DNA of 26,016 nt from Limosilactobacillus pulli (GTDB lineage: Bacteria; Bacillota; Bacilli; Lactobacillales; Lactobacillaceae). The stretch is taken from positions 1 through 26,016 of the forward strand of contig NZ_CANCWQ010000023.1 in assembly GCF_947381555.1 (NCBI RefSeq), read 5' to 3'. Positions within the stretch are counted from its first letter, which is position 1, and the number at the start of each line of letters is the position of its first letter. A program made the translations under genes and the position numbers. This document shows positions 1-8,002 of this stretch, piece by piece. Below the pieces are notes generated by a model. It saw nothing but the letters and a program-made list of their open reading frames with translations, had not been told where the DNA came from and did no database searches.

Positions 1-1
1 C

Positions 2-76
2 AAGCACAGATCGAGGCACTTGTCATGACGAATAATCTAGCAAAATTTGGAATGTTACAAACTAGCAATTGACGTA
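2..76. repeat. Left copy of a 75-bp terminal inverted repeat
   Basis: Positions 2-76 are the exact reverse complement of 25942-26016, 75 of 75 bases, with identity stopping abruptly at 77 and 25941. No convincing coding sequence is visible inside it. It contains the direct repeat CTAGCA twice (around 38 and 62) and the small palindrome GTCATGAC. The simplest reading is that both window ends run into copies of one repeated element, such as an insertion sequence, in opposite orientation. I cannot name the element from 75 bases. The repeat is seen directly; the mobile-element interpretation is inference. Confidence 0.9.
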
Positions 77-94
77 AGTATTATATCATAGTAG

Positions 95-134
95 GCCTAT
101 CCATCCCATGACTAAAGTCACGGGATGGACAGGC
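95..134 (-). other. Strong hairpin downstream of dnaD, possible IS200/IS605-type end
   Basis: Two 18-base arms (95-112 and 117-134) pair around a 4-base loop (TTTA on the minus strand). The two imperfect positions are A-C mismatches on the plus strand but G-U pairs on the minus strand, so the structure is better preserved as minus-strand RNA, the direction of dnaD. No U-run follows, so it is not a classical intrinsic terminator, although it could end or stabilise the dnaD transcript. The stem tip (GTGACTTTAGTCATGGG on the minus strand) resembles the subterminal hairpins of IS200/IS605-family right ends, and a TCAA lies 22 bases further along. That origin is speculative. Confidence 0.6.
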
Positions 135-210
135 ATAATTAAAATCAAGAATTCTAAGATATCTAAATTGGTGCCGATTTGATTTTTTGACATGTTTTTG
201 GGGATTTGGT

Positions 211-912
211 CTAGTCATCAGGCAGCTTAAAAATCGGAATATTGGGAATCGGTCGTTTTGACTGATGTCCTTGCTGGATCTGGCGACTTTGGTAGCGTTG
301 CTTATCCTGCTCAACTTCTTGAGGTGTCTTGAGATTATTTTTACGCCAGTTCAGCAGAATCGAGTCCATGTAGCGGAATCGCAAAGAGCCGTTGACGACT
401 GCTTCTTTAAGCGCCAGTCGTACCATTTCAAGATCATAGTGGTCCTTATCCAGCCAGTCATTAACATAGGTAATCTCCATTGGCGTCAGCGGGCGGCCAA
501 ACTCACTTTCAATCTCTTTAAACAGCTTTTCACGTGCCGTAGCTTTTTTAACCGTCGTCTGCTGCGACTTGATCTGCCCATCGCGACCAACCAGGCGATT
601 GATCATCGGCGAAAAGTCATAATAGGCCGTTTCCTTGCCTTCTTCATCCCGCTTCATTCGCTGGACCAGCAATTGATGCTCAGTCATCTGGTGAATCTGT
701 TCATAAACGATGCGCTCATCGGTCTGCAGATTTTCCGCAATCCAGGTGATGCTTGGATTTTCAATACCCCGATCAATGTAGGACTTTAGTTCCAGATAAA
801 CCAGCAGCTCGCCACTGGTCATTCCAATCTCGCGGTAGTGATGAAGCAAAAGATTGCTGATTGACGTTTCGCCGGCCTGCAGATAGGAAAACAAAAAATC
901 CTGCGCTACCAT
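211..912 (-). CDS. dnaD: DnaD-family primosomal replication protein
   Basis: Encodes 233 residues resembling DnaD, which helps DnaA and DnaB load the replicative helicase in Firmicutes. The N-terminal part (about 1-100) has the winged-helix pattern with MTSGELLVYLELKSYID and an NPSITWIAENLQTDE segment. The C-terminal DnaD domain (about 120-200) ends in the characteristic LRFRYMDSILLNWRKNNLKT stretch. A frame opens at an ATG at 918, but the AAGGGGG ribosome site abuts that codon directly. The second ATG at 912 has 6 bases of spacing and is the likelier start. It follows asnS on the same strand, the usual order, but a terminator lies between them and dnaD appears to have its own promoter. The usual next gene, nth, is not present before the terminal repeat. 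Confidence 0.92.
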   Translation of the reverse strand: MVAQDFLFSYLQAGETSISNLLLHHYREIGMTSGELLVYLELKSYIDRGIENPSITWIAENLQTDERIVYEQIHQMTEHQLLVQRMKRDEEGKETAYYDFSPMINRLVGRDGQIKSQQTTVKKATAREKLFKEIESEFGRPLTPMEITYVNDWLDKDHYDLEMVRLALKEAVVNGSLRFRYMDSILLNWRKNNLKTPQEVEQDKQRYQSRQIQQGHQSKRPIPNIPIFKLPDD

Positions 913-945
913 AAGCATCCCCCTTTTTTTATTCGTGCATGAACC

Positions 946-975
946 ATTTTAGAATAATCAAAGCCGGTTGTACAA
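946..975 (-). promoter_or_regulatory. Candidate dnaD promoter
   Basis: On the minus strand TTGTAC (970-975) is followed after 18 bases by TAAAAT (946-951), about 30 bases before the dnaD start. It lies downstream of the asnS terminator, which would explain how dnaD is expressed separately. The boxes are each one or two bases off consensus and the spacing is slightly long, so this is a plausible call only. Confidence 0.4.
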
Positions 976-1033
976 GTCTCAAATTTGTGACACCAAATTT
1001 TTTCAAGCGCCTACCCTAAAAACCACTAAATCA

Positions 1034-1067
1034 AAAAGATCGATGACCAAACTGCCATCGATCTTTT
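1034..1067. terminator. Intrinsic terminator after asnS
   Basis: A perfect 12-bp stem (1034-1045 with 1056-1067) closes a 10-base loop. On the minus strand the hairpin ends in a U-rich run (TTTTTGATTT), placing it 22 bases after the asnS stop codon. The symmetrical A and T tracts would also allow termination in the other direction, but no plus-strand gene reads into it. Confidence 0.8.
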
Positions 1068-1088
1068 ATTGTTTGGTTTATCTGCTGA

Positions 1089-2387
1089 CTATGGGTAGAT
1101 TCGGTTCAGCAGACGAGGGAATGGGATAACCTCGCGCAGGTGTTCTTGCAAGCAGATCCAGGTCAAGAAACGTTCCAGACCCAGACCAAAGCCGCTGTGT
1201 GGCACCGTACCGTATTTGCGCAGGTCAAAGTACCATTGATAGTCGTCAATGTTTAGGCCTGCTTCTTTAGCTGACTCAACCAGCGTGTCGTAGTCGGTTT
1301 CACGTTCCGATCCCCCGATAATCTCACCATAACCTTCTGGGGCCAGCAAGTCGGCACAGACATAAACGTCATCACGCGTTGGGTGGCCCTTCATGTAGAA
1401 TGGCTTGATTGACTTAGGATAGTTCAAAACAAAGACCGGCTTGCTGAAGTGGTTGGCCAAGTAGGTTTCTTCTGGTGAACCAAAGTCATCGCCCCACTTA
1501 ACGTCCATGCCGGCATCCTGCAAGAGCTTGATTGCTTCATCATAGCTGATGCGTGGGTATGGCGTCTGCGTAAATGGTTCCAGCGTCTTAGGGTCACGAC
1601 CAACGACTTCCAGTTCCCGGCTGCAGTCCTTGATTACGGCCTTGATCAGGTAGGCAACGTATTCTTCTTGCAGCTGCAGACTTTCTTCTTGATGCATAAA
1701 GGCCATTTCTGGTTCAATCATCCAAAATTCGATCAGGTGACGGCGCGTCTTGGACTTTTCGGCACGGAAGACCGGACCAAAGCTGTAGACCTTGTCAAAT
1801 GCCAGTGCGCCGGCTTCTTCATAAAGCTGACCAGATTGGGAAAGATAAGCGTCACGATCAAAGTACTTGGTCTTAAACAAATCGGTCGTACCTTCTGGAG
1901 CATTGGCCGTCAGAATTGGGGCATCGATCTTGGTAAAGCCATGTTCACCGAAGAATTCGTAGTTGGCGCGAATCACACGGTCACGAATCCGCATCAATGC
2001 ATGAGGCTTGCTGGAGCGCAGCCACAGGTGACGGTGGTCAAACAAAAAGTCAACCCCGTGTTCCTTGTTGCCGATTGGATAGTCAACGCTTTGACCAATC
2101 AGTTCGATGTCTTCGATTTGGATCTCGTAGCCAAACTTGGAACGGGCATCCTCATGAATCTCACCCGTAACCCAGAAGCTGCTTTCTTGGCGCAGCTCAT
2201 GACGGGCCATGTCAAATACTTCTGGCGTTACGTCGTTTTTCCGCAAAATGCCTTGGAAAAATGCCGTCCCGTCACGCAGCTGCAGAAAAGCGATCTTACC
2301 ACTGGAACGCTTGTCAGTCAGCCAGACACCGATTTTTACGCGTTCATTGACGTGTTTTGGTGCATCAATAATGTTGATGATTTCCAC
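1089..2387 (-). CDS. asnS: Asparaginyl-tRNA synthetase
   Basis: Encodes 432 residues, the usual length of lactobacillus AsnRS, a cytosolic class IIb enzyme that charges tRNA(Asn) with asparagine. The N-terminal OB-fold anticodon-binding domain spans about 1-100 (KIGVWLTDKRSSGKIAFLQL). The catalytic domain follows, with motif 2 around FRAEKSKTRRHLIEFWMIEP and motif 3 as GFGLGLERFLTW near the end. The frame is open upstream to a TTG at 2402, but that codon overlaps the GGAGG ribosome site. GTG at 2387 sits 8 bases after GGAGG and gives the expected N-terminus. It lies 24 bases after the ypmB-like gene and is probably cotranscribed with it. No T-box leader fits in the short gap. Confidence 0.97.
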   Translation of the reverse strand: MEIINIIDAPKHVNERVKIGVWLTDKRSSGKIAFLQLRDGTAFFQGILRKNDVTPEVFDMARHELRQESSFWVTGEIHEDARSKFGYEIQIEDIELIGQSVDYPIGNKEHGVDFLFDHRHLWLRSSKPHALMRIRDRVIRANYEFFGEHGFTKIDAPILTANAPEGTTDLFKTKYFDRDAYLSQSGQLYEEAGALAFDKVYSFGPVFRAEKSKTRRHLIEFWMIEPEMAFMHQEESLQLQEEYVAYLIKAVIKDCSRELEVVGRDPKTLEPFTQTPYPRISYDEAIKLLQDAGMDVKWGDDFGSPEETYLANHFSKPVFVLNYPKSIKPFYMKGHPTRDDVYVCADLLAPEGYGEIIGGSERETDYDTLVESAKEAGLNIDDYQWYFDLRKYGTVPHSGFGLGLERFLTWICLQEHLREVIPFPRLLNRIYP

Positions 2388-2411
2388 AAAAAATTCCTCC
2401 AAACAATGTAA

Positions 2412-2930
2412 CTATAAATTGTTGATCTGTTGCACAAAGCTGCCCGTCTTAAAGTTGATCAGGTCATAGCAGAGATTACCCTTTTGATTAAGGTAGGTAA
2501 CTTCCCAGACTACCTTGTCGTTAAAGATCCCTGGTACGGCCTTGAGCACTTTTTTAGGATGCTCATTGCTCTTAACCTGGGCAAGTGCCTGCTGTTTGGT
2601 TAATCCCGTGCTTTGCTTGACGATCCGTACTGAGCCGTTTTTCTGCGGCACGATGACCAAAATCTTTTGGCCCTTGTTGTTTTTACCCGCAACCGTGTAA
2701 TAGGTATTCTCGCGATTGTAGATATAAAAACCGGTCCGGGTCTTTAAATTGGCATAGCGCTTGGCAATTGAGGTTGCCTGCCTTTCCGCCTCAGCCTTAG
2801 GATGATTACCGACAGCATAGATGCTCCAGCCAACCAAAAAAATTAGGATAATCAGAATCAGCAGATCACGAAGCACCCGCTTCGATGCTCCACGACTGCG
2901 TTCTCTTTGTACCTCGCGGCGACTTTGCAT
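2412..2930 (-). CDS. YpmB-like membrane-anchored protein (DUF5590 type)
   Basis: Encodes 172 residues of unknown biochemical function. A basic N-terminus (residues 1-21, rich in arginine) precedes one transmembrane segment (about 23-41, LLILIILIFLVGWSIYAVG), so the remaining roughly 130 residues should face outside. The extracellular part has two similar alpha/beta units, one around FYIYNRENTYYTVAGKN and one around VVWEVTYLNQKGNLCYDLIN, as in YpmB/PepSY-like folds. A GGAAGG ribosome site precedes the ATG. The position between dinG and asnS matches ypmB in the Bacillus order dinG-ypmA-ypmB-aspB-asnS, with ypmA and aspB absent here. The family call rests on synteny plus topology; the function is not known to me. 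Confidence 0.8.
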   Translation of the reverse strand: MQSRREVQRERSRGASKRVLRDLLILIILIFLVGWSIYAVGNHPKAEAERQATSIAKRYANLKTRTGFYIYNRENTYYTVAGKNNKGQKILVIVPQKNGSVRIVKQSTGLTKQQALAQVKSNEHPKKVLKAVPGIFNDKVVWEVTYLNQKGNLCYDLINFKTGSFVQQINNL

Positions 2931-2968
2931 AGCGGCCTTCCTTCCTAATTCAATTCAGTATCTCTTGC

Positions 2969-2977
2969 ATTATAACA
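2969..2977 (-). promoter_or_regulatory. Extended -10 promoter candidate for ypmB-asnS
   Basis: The minus strand carries a perfect TATAAT (2969-2974) preceded by TGT, giving an extended -10 motif, in the short gap between the dinG stop and the ypmB-like start. No good -35 box is visible, which extended -10 promoters can tolerate. It would let ypmB-asnS be transcribed without dinG. Confidence 0.4.
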
Positions 2978-2981
2978 AAAT

Positions 2982-5825
2982 CTATTGGCGCTGCGTGGCT
3001 CGTTCATGGTTTTTTAAGAATTTTTTTGTTGCTTCGATCACTGCAACGGTCTCAATCTCAGCTACGGGCATCATCTCTGGCAATGCATGCAGAATCGTCT
3101 TACCATAGCGCCGCTCACTCAAGCGAGGATCCAAGACGACGGCCACGCCATAGTCATCCGGCGTCCGTAGCAGCCGACCGATTCCTTGGCGCATCCGCAT
3201 CGTCGCCTTGGGCAGCTCCAAGTAATAGAACGGATTGATGCCTTTTTCCTTAAGAAGACTGCTTTGGGCACGATTAAGGATTTCTTGAGGCGAATCAAAC
3301 GGCAATCTGGTAATAATCAAAAGCTGCAGCTGACTATTTGGCAAGTCAATTCCTTCCCAAAAACTGGCTGCTCCCAACAAGACCGAATTTTCACCAGTGG
3401 CAAATTGTTTCAAGAGCTTTTCGCGATTACCGGTAATCCCTTGGGCCAAAATGTCGCGCTGATTAAACAGATCCGTGCTGCGCAGCTGACTGTAGACTTG
3501 TTCGACCGTTACCAGCGAATTAAACAGGATCATGGTCTGGCACTGAGTCTCATTGGCCAAGCGGTAGATGGTCTGGCTAAGATAATGAATATATTCGCTG
3601 TTATCGGCATCGGCAGGCATTGGCGCATCCTTGGCAATCAACAGCCGGCTGTTTTGCTGATAGTTGAACGGCGACTTGAAGTGCTTGACCTTAACGTCAT
3701 CACGATTCAGATCCAGCTGCTGATATAGATAATTGGAACGCTTAGACGTAAACAGCGTTGCCCCAACAAACAATGCTGGCTGAAAGTATGGATAAATCTG
3801 CTCGCTTAAATAGTGACTGGCGCTTAAAAGTCCGCCACTGAGTTTCATCGTGCTGCGCTCATGCGACTGCTGCACCGTCAACCAGAAAACAGCTGCCGTG
3901 CTGTTTTGATCCAGTACCCGCACGTATTCATGCAGCACCTCATCAGCTACATTTAAGGCGGCTAACTGCGTGACAAACTGACTCATCAAATAACGATCAC
4001 TGACCAGCCAACTGTCACTGCGCGAATCAAAAAGATGGGCAAGCGCCGAGAAATGCAGCTGCACGCTGGCCAATGCCTGCTCAAGATTCATCATAACCGG
4101 ACCGGCTGCATCCAAAAGCGCATACAGTCGCTCATTGCTGATAACCTGCTCGATGATTTGATCATCCTCACCAACAGAGTTCATCATAAAGCTGCGATAG
4201 AGTGCCTCTTGGAAGTCCAGAATTGATTGATCAAGCTGCTGCAGATCACCTTGAAGCAGCTCAACGTTATAGCTGCCCAATGGCAATTGTGCAAAAACAT
4301 CAATCAAATTACGATCGCTGCCCTCTTTAACCAGGCTTTCCAAAACGTGCGCTGCCGTTGTTAAACGCTGAAAGTCCACGGTTTGCCGTGCCTTTTTCAA
4401 GATGCTGCTGCTCAGATGCTGGGCCTCGTCAACCACTAGATATGGCTGCAGCGTTCCTTGGCTGAACTCGGCTGCATGGGCGGCTAAATAGGCATGGTTG
4501 GTAATTATAACCGTTGCATGCTGCAGCTGGCGGTTGCGTCGTACCAAGAAATCATCTTTAATGAACGGATTATCTGGATTCAAGGTTCTCAGCCCATGAT
4601 GGCGAATCTCTGTAAAATAAGGCGACTGTTGCGCATTTAAGTTCAATTCATCCATATCGCCACTGGTTGTCTGCAAAAGCCATACTAAAATCCGAGCCTT
4701 AAGCAACTGAACGAGTTTGGAGTCCTCAACAATACTCAGCGAATGGGCAAACTTAGCCAGGTCCAGATAATGATCGTTGCCTTTTACGACCACGCTGGCA
4801 ACCGTAAATGGCAAAATCGCATTAAGCTGGGGCATTGACTTTTGTGCAATCTGCTGCAGCTGGAGATTGGTTGCCGTTGAAACAACGACCTGCCGATCCG
4901 GATAAGCCTGATAGACCATCGGCAATAGATACCCTAAAGTCTTCCCTACCCCAGTACCAGCCTCGATGATCATCGGCTTTTGCGAGTCGTGAGCATAATG
5001 GTTATAGATGCTGTTCATCATCTTGGACTGGGCAACCCGAAACTGCAGATGATTGCCAAACATTTTCTCTTTGGCCTTTTTGGTTACCGGGTAGCTATTC
5101 TTGTCTCGTGCCAATGGCGTTGCTGCCGGCCGTGATTTATGAAGCACCAAGCCGTTGGCAACGTATAGATCGCTGCTGAGTGGTTGAGGATGGTGACGCC
5201 TTTTTTCCAGCTCTTGGTCAAAAATCATTGCAGTCTGCTTTGGCAATTGCAGCTTCATTTTAACCAGACTGTTTAAGGTCAAGGTTGGCAGCTCATGAGC
5301 CTTTTTCAAAAGATCGATCAAAAGCACTGCCGTAGCCTCGGCATCGCTAGCGGCACTGTGCGGCTGATCGTGTTCAATCTCAAGATAGGTACTCAAATCG
5401 CGCAGCCGAAAGCTTTTGGCAGTCGGCAGCAGAATCTGAGCCAGCGTCACCGTATCAATAGCCGGGATTGCCAAAGCATGATGCCCGGCACGCTCAAATT
5501 CGGCATTTAAAAACGGAAAATCAAAATTGACGTTATGCGCGACAAAAATCGTATCGCTCAGCAGACTCTCCAATGTATCTGCTACGTCATCAAACCACGG
5601 TGCATCGTGCACGTCGGCATTGGTAATCCCCGTCAGCTGTTCGATGGTGTGGGGAATCTTGGTTCGTGGATTGATTTTGGTTTCAAACTGATTGATAATC
5701 TGGCCTGCCTGAACCAGCACGCAGCCAATCTGGATAATCCGATCGCCATGCTTGACACTGGTACCGGTAGTTTCCAAGTCAACGACCGAATAGATCGGCT
5801 CGCGCGTGTTTGACTGTTTTTTCAC
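2982..5825 (-). CDS. dinG: DinG-type protein: DEDDh exonuclease fused to XPD-like helicase
   Basis: Encodes 947 residues. Residues 10-175 form a DnaQ-like 3'-5' exonuclease with a full DEDDh set: D16 and E18 in DLETTGT, D102 in HNVNFD, H156 and D161 in HSAASDAEAT. Residues 250-930 form a superfamily 2 helicase-like domain with Walker A AGTGVGKT (about 289-296), a DEAQH Walker B, and a C-terminal RMRQGIGRLLRT motif VI. The cysteines that bind the Fe-S cluster in E. coli DinG are absent, as in other Gram-positive members; staphylococcal DinG acts as a nuclease. The start is GTG at 5825 with only a weak ribosome site (GGTGAAG). It heads the ypmB-asnS-dnaD cluster and is divergent from the mevalonate operon. 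Confidence 0.93.
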   Translation of the reverse strand: MKKQSNTREPIYSVVDLETTGTSVKHGDRIIQIGCVLVQAGQIINQFETKINPRTKIPHTIEQLTGITNADVHDAPWFDDVADTLESLLSDTIFVAHNVNFDFPFLNAEFERAGHHALAIPAIDTVTLAQILLPTAKSFRLRDLSTYLEIEHDQPHSAASDAEATAVLLIDLLKKAHELPTLTLNSLVKMKLQLPKQTAMIFDQELEKRRHHPQPLSSDLYVANGLVLHKSRPAATPLARDKNSYPVTKKAKEKMFGNHLQFRVAQSKMMNSIYNHYAHDSQKPMIIEAGTGVGKTLGYLLPMVYQAYPDRQVVVSTATNLQLQQIAQKSMPQLNAILPFTVASVVVKGNDHYLDLAKFAHSLSIVEDSKLVQLLKARILVWLLQTTSGDMDELNLNAQQSPYFTEIRHHGLRTLNPDNPFIKDDFLVRRNRQLQHATVIITNHAYLAAHAAEFSQGTLQPYLVVDEAQHLSSSILKKARQTVDFQRLTTAAHVLESLVKEGSDRNLIDVFAQLPLGSYNVELLQGDLQQLDQSILDFQEALYRSFMMNSVGEDDQIIEQVISNERLYALLDAAGPVMMNLEQALASVQLHFSALAHLFDSRSDSWLVSDRYLMSQFVTQLAALNVADEVLHEYVRVLDQNSTAAVFWLTVQQSHERSTMKLSGGLLSASHYLSEQIYPYFQPALFVGATLFTSKRSNYLYQQLDLNRDDVKVKHFKSPFNYQQNSRLLIAKDAPMPADADNSEYIHYLSQTIYRLANETQCQTMILFNSLVTVEQVYSQLRSTDLFNQRDILAQGITGNREKLLKQFATGENSVLLGAASFWEGIDLPNSQLQLLIITRLPFDSPQEILNRAQSSLLKEKGINPFYYLELPKATMRMRQGIGRLLRTPDDYGVAVVLDPRLSERRYGKTILHALPEMMPVAEIETVAVIEATKKFLKNHERATQRQ

Positions 5826-5909
5826 TTGTCTTCACCGTGCTTCGTTATATTTCTCACCACCATAATACTATTCATTTGTCATCTTGACCATTGTCGCATG
5901 TTTGAATCA

Positions 5910-5938
5910 TTGCCAAAAATTCGTAAGAAGTCTAAAAT
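5910..5938 (+). promoter_or_regulatory. Promoter of the mevalonate operon
   Basis: TTGCCA (5910-5915) and TAAAAT (5933-5938) are separated by exactly 17 bases, each box one base or two off consensus, in the divergent gap between dinG and mevalonate kinase. A second, weaker pair (TTTACC near 5954 and TATAAA near 5978) lies closer to the gene. The leader from the first promoter would be about 65 bases. Confidence 0.5.
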
Positions 5939-6009
5939 TATTAACGTTTTTACCAGATTATGTTTAAGAAAATATAAAATTCTTTCAGCCATCCCTAGAT
6001 TAGGTTAAG

Positions 6010-6999
6010 ATGGATAGAGAAACATTTTTGAAGAAAGTAGGTTTCAGATTGAAACAGCAAGGTATTGGGGAAAGTCACGCCAAGATCATCTTGATTGGCG
6101 AACACAGCGTTGTCTATGGTCAGCCGGCAATCGCACTGCCACTGCCCAACGTCCAACTTAAGGCAACGCTCACTGCTGATGCAACAACATCAAGTCATGT
6201 TGTCAAAAGCAGTTGGGCCCAAGGAAATTTAACCAGTCTGCCCGAATCCATGGCAGGCATTCAAAAATTAATCAGCACTCTGATGGAACGTTTCGATGGT
6301 CAAGACGATGGCTGGACTTTGGAGATCGAGAGCATGCTGCCAAGTGAACGCGGCATGGGATCTTCAGCCGCCACTGCCATTGCCATCGTACGGGCCTTTT
6401 TTGATTTATATGAAACGTCATTAGACCGGGCGACGCTGCTTAAACTCGCTGATGTTGAAGAACAGATCACCCATCGCAGTCCCAGCGGTTTGGATGCGGC
6501 TACGACCAGCTCTGATCAGCCAATCTATTTTGTCAAGGGACAGCCCGGCCAACCGATTGAGCTCAACTTGCATGCTACGATGGTCATTGCCGATACTGGT
6601 GTCAAAGGTGCCACCAAAGAAGCCATTATGGCGGTCAGAGAATTACTGGCTACCGAACCGCAGACGACGCAGAATCGCTTAGAACACCTGGGACAGTTGA
6701 CAAAACGTGCTCAGCAGCTGCTAAGCAGAGATGATGCCGATGAACTGGGAAGAGTCTTGAACCTGGCTCAAGATGAACTTTCTGAACTCAACGTCAGCGA
6801 TGAGTCGCTTGACCATCTGATTCGCATCGCGCGGCAAAACGGTGCTCTTGGTGCTAAACTCACTGGTGGTGGTCGAGGTGGCTGTATGTTTGCTCTAACC
6901 AAAACTGCCCTAGGTGCGCGCAAGCTGGCTGGGATTCTAAAGGATCATGGCGCCGTTGCAACCTGGATTCAGCCACTGGCAAAGGGGGATGAAGAATGA
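6010..6999 (+). CDS. mvk: Mevalonate kinase
   Basis: Encodes 329 residues of a GHMP kinase that phosphorylates mevalonate to 5-phosphomevalonate, the first committed step of this operon. Motif 1 is KIILIGEHSVVYGQPAIALP (about 25-44), motif 2 is PSERGMGSSAA (111-121) in the ATP loop, SGLDAATT carries the catalytic aspartate, and motif 3 is KLTGGGRGGCM near the C-terminus. The N-terminus is about 13 residues longer than I expect. The ATG at 6010 has a poor ribosome site (TTAGG), while a TTG at 6049, 7 bases after AGTAGG, would give a 316-residue protein starting LKQQGIGESHAK. The 3' end overlaps the next gene by 4 bases (ATGA), so translation is coupled. Confidence 0.93.
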   Translation: MDRETFLKKVGFRLKQQGIGESHAKIILIGEHSVVYGQPAIALPLPNVQLKATLTADATTSSHVVKSSWAQGNLTSLPESMAGIQKLISTLMERFDGQDDGWTLEIESMLPSERGMGSSAATAIAIVRAFFDLYETSLDRATLLKLADVEEQITHRSPSGLDAATTSSDQPIYFVKGQPGQPIELNLHATMVIADTGVKGATKEAIMAVRELLATEPQTTQNRLEHLGQLTKRAQQLLSRDDADELGRVLNLAQDELSELNVSDESLDHLIRIARQNGALGAKLTGGGRGGCMFALTKTALGARKLAGILKDHGAVATWIQPLAKGDEE

Positions 7000-7976
7000 C
7001 AAGTGCCACTGCCCGTGCGCATACCAATATCGCATTGGTCAAATACTGGGGAAAACGCGACAGTGAGCTGATGCTGCCGCAAACCGACAGTCTCTCATTG
7101 ACCTTAAGCGAATTTTATGCCGATACAAGAGTTGAATTTTCCAATCGGCTGGACCACGATGAGCTGATCATTGATGGTCAAAGCATTAATGACAAAGGAC
7201 TTAAAAAAGTACAAAAAGTCTTGGACCTGGTTCGAAAAATGAGTCATATTGATCTGGCAGCGCGTGTCGAATCAGAAAACCATGTTCCTATGGCAGCCGG
7301 TCTGGCCAGTTCGGCTTCAGCCTTTGCTGCTTTAGCCACGGCCGCCAGTACTGCTGCTGGTTTAAAAATGTCGCGCCGTGATCTGTCACGGCTGGCCCGG
7401 CGCGGATCTGGTTCAGCCACGCGCTCAATTTTTGGAGGACTGGTTGAATGGCATCGCGGCATCGATGATCTGACCTCATACGCAGAACCCATCATGGAAG
7501 AAGTTGATTTTCCAATTGAAATGATGGCAATCTTATTAAATACCGAGCAAAAAAAGGTTTCCAGCACGCTGGGCATGCAGCATGTCGTTGAAACCTCCCC
7601 TTACTATCCAGCCTGGCGAGAAGTCGTGGCAGCTGATATGCAAAAGATCAAGCAAGCCATTGACAAGCACGACATCAATGAGATTGGCCATATTGCTCAA
7701 ACCAACGCGCTGCGCATGCATGCATTGAATCTGGCAGCTGATCCTGGTTTTACATACTTCAATGATGCAACGCTCAAGGCTATGCATGCAGTTGATGACT
7801 TGCGCGCCAATGGTACAAACTGTTATTATACGATGGATGCGGGTCCGAACGTGAAAGTCATTTACGATCGGGCCGACCGTAATAAAATTCAAGCTGCCCT
7901 GTCCCCACTGTTCGGCGCCGACAATCTGGTCGTGTCCCAGCCTGGACCAGGAACAGTCTTATTGGATCAAGAATAA
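6996..7976 (+). CDS. mvaD: Diphosphomevalonate decarboxylase
   Basis: Encodes 326 residues of the GHMP-fold enzyme that uses ATP to convert mevalonate diphosphate to isopentenyl diphosphate. Diagnostic pieces are the N-terminal ARAHTNIALVKYWGKRD, the ATP loop MAAGLASSASAFAALA, RRGSGSATRSIFGGLVEW, and the MDAGPNVKV segment near the C-terminus, which is conserved in the family. Length is typical. It starts inside the mevalonate kinase stop (ATGA overlap) with GGGGATGAAG upstream as ribosome site, and lies 26 bases before phosphomevalonate kinase. The gene order kinase, decarboxylase, kinase, isomerase is the standard lactobacillus mevalonate operon, even though the decarboxylase acts after the second kinase. 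Confidence 0.96.
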   Translation: MTSATARAHTNIALVKYWGKRDSELMLPQTDSLSLTLSEFYADTRVEFSNRLDHDELIIDGQSINDKGLKKVQKVLDLVRKMSHIDLAARVESENHVPMAAGLASSASAFAALATAASTAAGLKMSRRDLSRLARRGSGSATRSIFGGLVEWHRGIDDLTSYAEPIMEEVDFPIEMMAILLNTEQKKVSSTLGMQHVVETSPYYPAWREVVAADMQKIKQAIDKHDINEIGHIAQTNALRMHALNLAADPGFTYFNDATLKAMHAVDDLRANGTNCYYTMDAGPNVKVIYDRADRNKIQAALSPLFGADNLVVSQPGPGTVLLDQE

Positions 7977-8002
7977 ACCAATATTGAGAGGAATATGGAA
8001 AA

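Noticed and set aside
2388..2402. TTG start for asnS five codons upstream
   Set aside because: The TTG overlaps the GGAGG ribosome site itself; GTG at 2387 has normal spacing and gives the standard 432-residue enzyme.
1668..2411. Long open frame on the plus strand opposite asnS (and a similar one at 265-789 opposite dnaD)
   Set aside because: Both lie fully antisense to well-identified genes, show no family signature and have no ribosome site; they are by-products of the coding strand's codon use.
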